A stretch of DNA of 5,439 bases from Desulfosporosinus sp. UBA5188 (GTDB lineage Bacteria; Bacillota; Desulfitobacteriia; Desulfitobacteriales; Desulfitobacteriaceae): positions 1 through 5,439 of the forward strand of contig DHWG01000136.1 of NCBI GenBank assembly GCA_002413075.1, given 5' to 3'. The notes under the pieces are model-generated. The model searched no databases, was not told where the DNA came from, and worked only from the letters and a program-made list of their open reading frames with translations. The position numbers and the translations under genes are program-made. Shown here piece after piece: positions 1 to 5,439 of the stretch. Position 1 is the stretch's first letter. The number at the start of each line of letters is the position of its first letter.

Positions 1-25
1 CTGTACCCGTTTGGGCCGGATCTAC

Positions 26-54
26 ATCTTAGCATTTTCAACTCGCATTGTCAA
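26..54 (-). promoter_or_regulatory. sigma-A promoter P2, reading leftward out of window
   Basis: On the minus strand, a perfect -35 box TTGACA (54-49) is followed by a 17-base spacer and TAAGAT (31-26). TGC precedes TAAGAT, which makes an extended -10 element. Transcription would start near position 19 and run off the left edge, so the controlled gene is not visible. It is the second of two promoters about 117 bases apart. Box sequences and spacing are seen directly; activity is inferred. Confidence 0.6.
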
Positions 55-57
55 TCA

Positions 58-114
58 CTAATTTTTTTCAGTTTTGATTAAGTAGTTCGAGGTTTTAACC
101 CCTCGCTTGTTCAA
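58..114 (-). CDS. possible 18-codon leader ORF (weak candidate)
   Basis: A short frame starts at TTG (114-112) and ends at TAG (60-58), reading MNKRGVKTSNYLIKTEKN. An AAGGAG ribosome binding site (128-123) sits eight bases upstream, and promoter P1 would place it about 20 bases into the transcript. It is lysine-rich, has no recognisable domain, and ends just before the -35 box of P2. It could be a leader peptide for the gene beyond the left edge. It could equally be chance, because AT-rich spacers often hold frames this short and the start codon is TTG. I do not recognise the peptide. Confidence 0.2.
   Translation of the reverse strand: MNKRGVKTSNYLIKTEKN
88..105. repeat. short inverted repeat between the tandem promoters
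   Basis: CGAGG (88-92) and CCTCG (101-105) form a 5-bp stem around an 8-base loop. On the minus strand no run of T follows, so it does not look like an intrinsic terminator for the transporter gene. It could be a leader-RNA hairpin or an operator half-site pair, or carry no meaning. Confidence 0.25.
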
Positions 115-142
115 TCCTTGTGCTCCTTCGTGGCGCTCAGTT

Positions 143-171
143 ATAGTACCATTTATATCGTATGCTGTCAA
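143..171 (-). promoter_or_regulatory. sigma-A promoter P1, reading leftward
   Basis: On the minus strand, a perfect -35 box TTGACA (171-166) is followed by a 17-base spacer and TACTAT (148-143), a four-of-six match to TATAAT. It begins about 60 bases after the stop codon of the transporter gene. It therefore cannot serve that gene and must drive something further left, together with P2. A good AAGGAG site lies just downstream of the predicted start of transcription (near 136). Confidence 0.5.
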
Positions 172-229
172 CTATTACTTTTATTTGTCATTAATTTGGG
201 TTTCAAAGGGGCTCCATACCAGTTGTGAC

Positions 230-1708
230 TCACACCGCGTCTCTTCTCTCTGCTGGGAAAAACAACATCAAAATAAAACTCAATACCGCCAAACAAAACA
301 AACCCCAAAAGACATATTGCAGGGCAATTGCCAAGCCAGATGTCATGATTCGTAGAACTTCTTGAGGAAGCATCCGTCTCTTTACTGGGTCAAGTAAGAC
401 GTTGATGACATCAATGTTGAACGTATCCCTACTAAAGCCCTGTAGATATCTTGTTAGGGTAGAATTTAGAATACCACCAAGAACAGCTGCACCCATAGCA
501 TTGCCCAAGATGTTCATAAACATATTAGAGGCGGTAGCCACTCCACGTCTCTCCCACTTCACGCTGTTTTGTATCCCCAAGATAAATACAGTTCTAGCAA
601 GTCCCATCCCAAGCCCAATCAATAAGCAACCCATTCCTGCCCAGGGCCATCCTCTTTCTGGGCGTAATGTTATAAAGAAGACCGAACCCATAAGAATCCA
701 ACTCCCACCGACAACTGCGATGCGTCTGAACCCATACTTGAGCATGACCTTTCCCGCCACAGTAGCCCCAATGATCCAACCAATGGACATGAAGGAAAGA
801 GCAAAGCCCGCTATAATTGGAGATTTTCCCATGACCCCTTGAATATAGGTTGGTAAAAACGAGGCAACACCAATAAGTACCACGCCAGTCGTCAACGTCG
901 CTAAATTCGCTACCACAATTAAAGGATCCCTCCAGATTTCCAAGGGCATGATGGGCTCTGACGCATGTTTTTCTTGAATAACGAAAAAATACGTTCCGAC
1001 TAAAAACACCCCTAATAAAAGGAGTACTGGAGCGGAATACCAGGACCAAACAGTTCCGGCCTGTATGAAAACGACCATTATGGCACTGATCGAGATAAAA
1101 ATCAGTGCTGAACCCACGTAATCAATTTTGTGTTCTTTTTTATGCACTGTTTCTCCCAAGAAAAACCAAACTCCAACAACGGTAAGAACCCCGATCGGAA
1201 TATTCACCCAAAAAATCCAAGACCATCTGACATATTGCACAAAAAATGCCCCTAGACCCGGTCCAAGAATGGAAGAAACTCCCCAGACAATGGAGATATA
1301 CCCTTGAACACGGGCTCGATCTGTCATTGTAAAGATATCACCCACAATTGTCATAGCAATGGGCTGGACTGCTCCAGCTCCGAGACCCTGTATTAAGCGA
1401 AAAAGAATCAGCATATTCATTGTTTTAGCAAAACCACAGAGCACAGATCCCGTCAGAAAAATAAGGACTCCAAAGGTGAAAACGGGCTTTCGTCCGTACA
1501 AATCAGCCAGCTTCCCATAAATTGGTATAGTCACCGCTTGGGCGAGCAGAAATGATGAGAAAACCCAACTAAACAGCGAGAATCCGCCGAGATCGGCCAC
1601 AATGCTAGGTATGGCTGTTGCCACAATCGTCCCTTCGATAGCGGCCATAAACATCGCTAATAAAATGCTCCCCAAGACAATTTTACGATTTGTCTTAATG
1701 ATAGCCAT
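230..1708 (-). CDS. DHA2-family (14-TM) MFS drug:H+ antiporter
   Basis: This is a 492-residue multi-pass inner-membrane protein of the major facilitator superfamily, drug:H+ antiporter family 2 (EmrB/QacA type), expected to export toxic compounds using the proton gradient. It is almost entirely hydrophobic helices. Visible family motifs are the TM1 signature EGTIVATAIP (25-34), motif A GKLADLYGRK (65-74) in the loop between TM2 and TM3, motif B RLIQGLGAG (104-112) with its key arginine R104, motif C around ILGPGLGA (147-154), and the DHA2-typical WSWIFWVNIPIG (162-173). Length is normal and there is no large soluble insertion. The TM1 signature has Glu where many DHA2 pumps have Asp. The ATG at 1708 is supported by GAGG ten bases upstream, lying within the last codons of recQ. 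It is probably co-transcribed with recQ. No TetR/MarR-type regulator is visible next to it, and substrate cannot be told from sequence. Confidence 0.93.
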   Translation of the reverse strand: MAIIKTNRKIVLGSILLAMFMAAIEGTIVATAIPSIVADLGGFSLFSWVFSSFLLAQAVTIPIYGKLADLYGRKPVFTFGVLIFLTGSVLCGFAKTMNMLILFRLIQGLGAGAVQPIAMTIVGDIFTMTDRARVQGYISIVWGVSSILGPGLGAFFVQYVRWSWIFWVNIPIGVLTVVGVWFFLGETVHKKEHKIDYVGSALIFISISAIMVVFIQAGTVWSWYSAPVLLLLGVFLVGTYFFVIQEKHASEPIMPLEIWRDPLIVVANLATLTTGVVLIGVASFLPTYIQGVMGKSPIIAGFALSFMSIGWIIGATVAGKVMLKYGFRRIAVVGGSWILMGSVFFITLRPERGWPWAGMGCLLIGLGMGLARTVFILGIQNSVKWERRGVATASNMFMNILGNAMGAAVLGGILNSTLTRYLQGFSRDTFNIDVINVLLDPVKRRMLPQEVLRIMTSGLAIALQYVFWGLFCLAVLSFILMLFFPAERRDAV

Positions 1709-1713
1709 CTTTA

Positions 1714-3933
1714 TTATTCCTCAGCCTGAATCTTATATTTTTCCAAAACTGCTTGAATTGTAAACCACTCCACTTCCTCTGAGAGAAGTTCTTTAATAGG
1801 GCGCAATTTTTCTCGACCCACACGACGGACTGCCTCTAATATAAGTGGTTCCTGTTCGACCGGAATAAAATCATCCCAGGGAATCACTTGTCCATCGAGA
1901 CCGCATTTCACGAGATGTTGCTGTACTGTGAGTGCCGTAACATTTCGCACTCTCGCGATGTCTTTTAAGGAATACCCTTCTTGGTAAAGTATGAAAGTTT
2001 GCTGATGACTCAGTACTTTCTCACCAGAAGCTTTCGCTGATTTATGAGTTTGAGGTATGTCTATACTAGCTGATGGAGACGGAACTATAGACGGCACCAA
2101 AGTCGGAGTCTTAATAAACTCCTCCGGTCTAGCTTGTTGAGCTAATATTCCTGTGTCGATCGCCTGGCTAAAGACCCTAATTTCCTCCAAAAAAATACTC
2201 CCGTATTTTTCCAGCTTACGTTCTCCCACCCCACTAATGCGAATCATCGAGTGCAGATCTCTAGGACAGTGCTGAGCTAACTCTCTCAGCGTACTATCTG
2301 CAAAAATCATATAAGGCGGCACGTTTTCCCTAAGTGCTAATTCTCTGCGCAGTGCACGGAGGCGATCAAACAAACTGATCTCTACCTCTTCATCACGAGA
2401 AGGTTGAGGGGTAATTTTTTGTGAGACTGTGGCTTCTCCTTTAATCACTAAAACTGCATTAGGTAGGAGTTTAACCACTGGGTACTCACCCCCTGATAAT
2501 TGCAAAAAATTCTCCGCCACTAGATAGCTAATGCGATCTTTAATATCTTGTAATGGCATATCATGCATAATTCCATGTGTAGTAAGTTCATCAAAACGGA
2601 GCTCCCGAATCTTCGCCTTGCGAGATCCTTTTAACACCTCAGCCACCAAGCCTATTCCAAACCGTTCTCGCATCCGATAAATACAGGAAAATATTTTTTG
2701 TGCTTCTATGGTTATATCCACCATTTCACGCTCATCGTTACAATTACTACAGTTTCCGCATTCCTCTTGAATTGCTTCTTCTCCAAAATACTCAAGAATA
2801 GTCTTACGCAAGCACCTAGGAGAATGACAGTAATCCACCATCCCTTGCAGCTTCTTAAGTTCACTATTTTTTCGTTCTGGTTGAAATATAGTCTGTTCAA
2901 TCAGAAATCTTTGCAGCACCACGTCCTGGGGAGAAAACAACAAAAGACATTCCCCCGGTTCTCCATCTCGACCAGCGCGCCCCGCCTCCTGGTAATAGGC
3001 TTCCATATTTCTTGGCATATTGTAATGGATGACATAGCGAACATTGGATTTATCAATTCCCATCCCAAACGCATTAGTTGCCACCATAACCGTTCTTTCA
3101 TCGAAGAGGAAATCTTCTTGACTCTTTTGACGATCCGCCTCTTTCATTCCTGCGTGATATTTACCAGCTCTTAAACCATTTTTAGCTAAAAAGGCCTGAA
3201 GGTTGTCTACCTCTTTACGAGTGCCAGCGTAAATAATCCCCGACTGATCAGCATGTAACTGGGCATACTCCAAAACAAAAACCTTCTTATTTCCCCCTCT
3301 GAACGTGGAAAAAGAAAGATTTGGGCGGTCTAAGGCCGTCACAAAAATATTGGGTCTTTTTAACCCCAATTGTAAAATTATATCTTGCTGAACCTCCTCA
3401 GTTGCTGTTGCAGTAAAAGCTCCAATCAGAGGTTGCTGAGGAAACGTCTTGAGAAAAGGCCCTAGATGAAGGTAGCTCGGCCGAAAGTCATGTCCCCACT
3501 GAGACACACAATGGGCTTCATCAATCGCCACGAAAGAGACATTCAGTGTCTCCAGAAGGTTACGAAAGCTTTCTGATTCCAGGCGTTCAGGCGCTACATA
3601 AAGGAGCTTATATTCCCCACGCTCCGCTTTTTCAATTCGAGATCTAGATTCTTTAACGGACAGCGAACTATTAATAAAAGTTGCTGGTACCCCAAACTGT
3701 TGCAGGGCATCCACTTGATCTTTCATCAAAGAAATCAGCGGTGAGATCACAAGTGTCGTTCCCTCAAACAATAATGCAGGGATTTGGTAAGCAAGCGATT
3801 TACCCGCCCCTGTTGGCATAACGGCTAACGTATTCGTACCACGTAGTAAACTTTCAATCACTTTTTGCTGGCCATCGCGGAATTGGGTGTATCCGAAATA
3901 CCTTTGCAACACACTCAAGGCTTTTTCTATCAT
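1714..3933 (-). CDS. recQ: ATP-dependent DNA helicase RecQ with C-terminal HTH domain
   Basis: RecQ is a 3'-to-5' superfamily 2 DNA helicase acting in recombinational repair and replication-fork processing. The 739-residue product shows the full motif series: Q-motif region FRDGQQ (18-23), Walker A PTGAGKS (40-46), motif Ia ISPLISLMKDQ (63-73), DEAH (138-141) followed by the aromatic-rich loop SQWGHDFRPSY (144-154), TATAT (174-178), motif V ATNAFGMGIDKS (285-296) and motif VI QEAGRAGRDG (315-324). Zinc ligands are Cys374, Cys392, Cys395 and Cys398. A winged-helix region (about 405-490) and an HRDC domain (about 520-590, with ISGVGERKLEKYG) follow. After a Pro/Ser-rich linker, residues 640-735 form a helix-turn-helix domain of the kind found at the end of many Firmicute RecQ proteins. 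Walker A has GAG where E. coli RecQ has GGG. A 755-residue reading from the ATG at 3981 is possible, but that codon overlaps the -10 box, so the ATG at 3933 is preferred. The gene heads a two-gene unit with the MFS pump. Confidence 0.96.
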   Translation of the reverse strand: MIEKALSVLQRYFGYTQFRDGQQKVIESLLRGTNTLAVMPTGAGKSLAYQIPALLFEGTTLVISPLISLMKDQVDALQQFGVPATFINSSLSVKESRSRIEKAERGEYKLLYVAPERLESESFRNLLETLNVSFVAIDEAHCVSQWGHDFRPSYLHLGPFLKTFPQQPLIGAFTATATEEVQQDIILQLGLKRPNIFVTALDRPNLSFSTFRGGNKKVFVLEYAQLHADQSGIIYAGTRKEVDNLQAFLAKNGLRAGKYHAGMKEADRQKSQEDFLFDERTVMVATNAFGMGIDKSNVRYVIHYNMPRNMEAYYQEAGRAGRDGEPGECLLLFSPQDVVLQRFLIEQTIFQPERKNSELKKLQGMVDYCHSPRCLRKTILEYFGEEAIQEECGNCSNCNDEREMVDITIEAQKIFSCIYRMRERFGIGLVAEVLKGSRKAKIRELRFDELTTHGIMHDMPLQDIKDRISYLVAENFLQLSGGEYPVVKLLPNAVLVIKGEATVSQKITPQPSRDEEVEISLFDRLRALRRELALRENVPPYMIFADSTLRELAQHCPRDLHSMIRISGVGERKLEKYGSIFLEEIRVFSQAIDTGILAQQARPEEFIKTPTLVPSIVPSPSASIDIPQTHKSAKASGEKVLSHQQTFILYQEGYSLKDIARVRNVTALTVQQHLVKCGLDGQVIPWDDFIPVEQEPLILEAVRRVGREKLRPIKELLSEEVEWFTIQAVLEKYKIQAEE
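1717..1722 (-). promoter_or_regulatory. ribosome binding site of the MFS gene, inside the recQ 3' end
   Basis: GAGGAA (1722-1717) forms the last two codons of recQ (Glu-Glu) and doubles as the Shine-Dalgarno sequence of the transporter, with about ten bases (AATAATAAAG, including the recQ stop) before the ATG at 1708. Ribosomes ending recQ would cover this site, so translational coupling is likely. Confidence 0.6.
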
Positions 3934-3945
3934 AAAGATACGCAT

Positions 3946-3952
3946 CTCCTTT
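3946..3952 (-). promoter_or_regulatory. recQ ribosome binding site that decides the start
   Basis: AAAGGAG (3952-3946) lies 12 bases before the ATG at 3933, slightly long but workable. The in-frame ATG at 3945 directly abuts this site with no spacing and cannot use it. A second AGGAG (3966-3962) is 16 bases from the 3945 ATG, which is too far. The site therefore favours the start Met-Ile-Glu-Lys at 3933, which also matches the usual position of RecQ N-termini. Confidence 0.65.
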
Positions 3953-4020
3953 AAGTTAACACTCCTATGTAACTCATTCATTATAACAAAAAATAACCTG
4001 GTTAAGGGATTTTAACTTAA
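3951..4020. repeat. inverted TTAACTTAA pair flanking the recQ promoter
   Basis: TTAAGTTAA (3951-3959) and its reverse complement TTAACTTAA (4012-4020) flank the recQ -10 element, with centres 61 bases apart (about six helical turns). The distal copy overlaps a second palindrome, GTTAA-N6-TTAAC (4001-4016), just upstream of the -10 box. They could be operator sites, but the sequence is AT-rich and low in complexity, so chance is possible. Confidence 0.25.
3980..3988 (-). promoter_or_regulatory. recQ promoter, extended -10
   Basis: TGTTATAAT (3988-3980) on the minus strand is a perfect extended -10 element. No good -35 box sits 16-18 bases upstream (CCCTTA-like sequence only), as is common for extended -10 promoters. 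Transcription would begin near 3973, giving a leader of about 40 bases before the ATG at 3933. A second TATAAT (4043-4038) lies 58 bases upstream without TG or a good -35 box and is a weaker candidate. Confidence 0.6.
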
Positions 4021-4104
4021 CGAAGCTATATCTTTTCATTATAGTTGTTTTTGTGAGTTTAATTTCGGCATAAGGTCTACCCCTTTACTTCTGCATCGCA
4101 GAAA

Positions 4105-4140
4105 ATGATCACACGGGGACCTACAAATTGATGTGATCAT
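4105..4140 (-). terminator. weak terminator or operator: 9-bp inverted repeat
   Basis: ATGATCACA (4105-4113) and TGTGATCAT (4132-4140) form a perfect 9-bp stem around an 18-base loop, 24 bases past the stop of the EAL-HDOD pseudogene. On the minus strand it is followed by TTTC, a poor U-tract. The stem is not GC-rich, so it is a weak terminator at best; a regulatory palindrome is an alternative. A smaller hairpin TTCTGC-ATC-GCAGAA (4089-4103) follows directly. A third TGATCA lies at 4158-4163. Confidence 0.35.
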
Positions 4141-4163
4141 CGAAAGGCAAGACGAGATGATCA

Positions 4164-5319
4164 TTAGGAAGTAAATTGATTTGCTGAAGCGAGAGCTTTG
4201 AGATATAGGTTTGGTACTTCTGACTCATCAATCTTTATTTTATTAGCATAGACGCTAAAATTAACCCAATCAGCCTTTTCATAGGCTAAAATTACATCTA
4301 AGAAACCACTAATTGTGTTTTCCTCACCTAGTAATGCCTTCTTAATCTCGTTCATAAGTGGCAATTCTGCGAGGACATCGGCAAGTGGTCGATCCAAAAA
4401 AGCGTCAATTAAAGAAAACATCCCCATTAAAAAGATGTTGGGGGCTTGATGTTTGAGGGTTGTTTTAAGAGCTAAAGCTTCGCCTAAGGTTGCCCTCACT
4501 ACAGAATTCACAATGAGAGCATCCGGTTTGTCTTCCCCTAGATTCTGCAGAACCATAATTGAGGCCCATTTACGAACTTCTGAAAGTCCAAGTAACACTA
4601 GGGCTTATTTTATGGAATTAATTTTTGTTTTAAAACCAAAAACAGTAATCTTATCGAAATCCACCTCAGGATTGTTGATCTCTCCCATCAATCTTAAATA
4701 ATTTAGTTAAAGAGCGGTATTGCTTTGTCGGAAATTACAACCGGTTTGTAAAAATAATAGCCTTGGAAATAACTATATCCCATTTGAAGCGCTTGTTCGA
4801 AATCATCTCTGGTTTCCACCTTTTCCGCCAGAAACTTAAGCTTACCAGAACCCAGTCTTTGAATAATATTTCCTCTTTCATGTACATCAGTGCTTAGAAA
4901 ATCAACTTTAATAATATCAGCCAGCTTAATTAGAGGCCAGAACTTTGGTTCAAATACAAAATCATCTAGGACAATGAGGTAGCCGGCTTCTTTTAATTGT
5001 GTGCAAGCCGAAATTATTTCTTGATCAGGTTCGACGTTTTCCAAAATTTCAATACCCACATACTCTTTCGGGATAGAGTAGGCAATTTTGTTTTTTAATA
5101 AATTTCCGTAAAATTTATAAATCCGCGTTTGCCCCCAGTCAGCGTATCCATACCGATTGTTAGAAAACTGTTTGAGATTACATCCCCTGTTGCTTTATCC
5201 CCATCAATTGAAGAGTAACTAGTTTCATGACCTTGTCGAAATAGTAATTCGTACGCAAATATCTTTTCGTTGCGATCAATAATAGGTTGCCTTGCTACAA
5301 ATGTATCCACCCTGATCAC
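4164..5319 (-). pseudogene. EAL-HDOD c-di-GMP signalling protein (YuxH/PdeH family), broken
   Basis: Intact relatives are cytosolic proteins of about 400 residues: an EAL (cyclic-di-GMP phosphodiesterase-type) domain followed by an HDOD domain. Three open pieces remain. 5319-5095 holds the N-terminus VARQPIIDR, YELLFR (EAL position) and INFTE. 5059-4703 (open further upstream) holds EILE, LDDF, KVDF, LAEKVET and FQGYYFYKP. 4598-4164 holds the later HDOD half, including LLGLSEVRKWAS and DAFLDRPLADVLAELPL. Reading across the breaks gives ENLLKNKIAYSIPKEYVGIE and KLNYLRLMGEINNPEVDFDK, both family-like. Lesions: loss of one A near 5103-5105; loss of one A near 4707-4708; about 20 codons missing at 4641-4649, where ITVFGFKT replaces the usual helix before the NSA-x-FG motif; and TAA at 4605-4607 where the family has Gln. 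Adding two bases gives one frame of 382 codons from the GTG at 5310 (385 from 5319), close to family length minus the deletion. Start at 5319 or 5310 is undecided. Confidence 0.88.
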
Positions 5320-5324
5320 CTGAT

Positions 5325-5330
5325 TCCTTT
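5325..5330 (-). promoter_or_regulatory. ribosome binding site of the EAL-HDOD pseudogene
   Basis: AAAGGA (5330-5325) is five bases before the GTG at 5319. The bases GGTGATC (5320-5314) also resemble an extended Shine-Dalgarno and could serve the in-frame GTG at 5310, whose product would begin MDTFVARQPI, the more usual N-terminus in this family. The sequence does not settle which was used. Confidence 0.4.
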
Positions 5331-5409
5331 AACATTATTCTCAGTGACTGGCTGCATTCTCTGGAGCTTAGAACTTAGATTCACACTCAAAGTAAGCACC
5401 CCTTCATAA

Positions 5410-5437
5410 CTTATATAGTACTTTTCGATTGTATCAA
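5410..5437 (-). promoter_or_regulatory. putative sigma-A promoter of the pseudogene
   Basis: On the minus strand, TTGATA (5437-5432, five of six to TTGACA) and TATAAG (5415-5410, five of six to TATAAT) are separated by 16 bases. Transcription would start near 5403, leaving a leader of about 85-90 bases. The leader has no hairpin or riboswitch pattern that I recognise. The promoter appears to have outlived the gene it served. Confidence 0.4.
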
Positions 5438-5439
5438 AA

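Noticed and set aside
88..105. Intrinsic terminator for the MFS gene
   Set aside because: The stem is only 5 bp and no T run follows on the minus strand; no convincing terminator was seen in 1-229.
107..355. 82-codon plus-strand frame across the MFS 3' end
   Set aside because: It runs over promoter P1 and the end of the transporter gene and shows no domain.
402..842. 146-codon open frame on the plus strand
   Set aside because: It lies entirely opposite the MFS gene, has no recognisable domain, and reads as the antisense of membrane helices.
594..1049. 151-codon frame on the minus strand within the MFS gene
   Set aside because: It is a shifted frame of the transporter, whose own frame has clear family motifs; the Trp/Cys-rich composition is typical of a shadow.
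2698..3174. 158-codon plus-strand frame opposite recQ, and two short minus-strand frames (2712-2900, 2901-3101)
   Set aside because: All overlap the helicase core and zinc region of recQ in other frames, with no motif of their own.
4453..4701. 82-codon plus-strand frame opposite the pseudogene
   Set aside because: It is antisense to clearly recognisable HDOD sequence.
5059..5110. Programmed frameshifting to rescue the EAL-HDOD gene
   Set aside because: An A6 run (5096-5091) is nearby, but the needed correction lies at 5103-5105, before the run, and the later frameshift, deletion and nonsense codon would still abolish the protein.
5320..5409. Cyclic-di-GMP riboswitch in the pseudogene leader
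   Set aside because: The leader lacks the conserved GEMM core sequences and any strong paired stems.
1..5439. Mobile elements, CRISPR arrays, tRNA/rRNA, toxin-antitoxin or defence genes
   Set aside because: No transposase, spaced direct repeats, cloverleaf or related motifs were found on either strand. The TGATCA copies are too short to count as insertion-sequence ends.

Overview
The window comes from a low-to-moderate GC Firmicute, most likely a clostridial/Peptococcaceae-type bacterium (Desulfitobacterium/Desulfosporosinus-like). This is inferred from AT-rich spacers, strong AGGAGG-type ribosome binding sites, the EAL-HDOD (YuxH-type) protein and the RecQ architecture; the genus is a guess. 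Every gene I can support lies on the minus strand, so the window reads right to left.

Region by region, in transcription order. (1) 5439-4164: promoter, ribosome binding site and coding remains of an EAL-HDOD cyclic-di-GMP-type signalling protein of the B. subtilis YuxH (PdeH) family. It is a pseudogene. Two single-base losses in short A runs (near 5103-5105 and 4707-4708), an in-frame loss of about 20 codons in the HDOD domain (junction near 4641-4649) and a CAA-to-TAA type nonsense codon (4605-4607) break it. Restoring two bases makes the whole stretch one continuous frame. (2) 4163-3934: a spacer with a 9-bp inverted repeat (possible weak terminator), a pair of inverted TTAACTTAA copies, and a perfect extended -10 promoter (TGTTATAAT) for the next gene. 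(3) 3933-1714: recQ, a full-length RecQ DNA helicase with helicase core, zinc/winged-helix region, HRDC domain and an extra C-terminal helix-turn-helix domain. (4) 1708-230: a DHA2-family (14-TM) major facilitator drug/proton antiporter, five bases after recQ, with its ribosome binding site inside the last recQ codons, so the two form a transcriptional and probably translationally coupled pair. (5) 229-1: a non-coding stretch holding two consensus-like sigma-A promoters in tandem, both firing leftward out of the window toward an unseen gene, with a possible 18-codon leader ORF between them.

Functionally, recQ serves DNA repair/recombination and the MFS pump serves export of toxic compounds; they share a transcript but no known pathway. 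I found no mobile element, CRISPR array, RNA gene or defence island, and no clear novel system. The most informative points are the dissected pseudogene, the corrected recQ start and the tandem outward promoters at the left edge.
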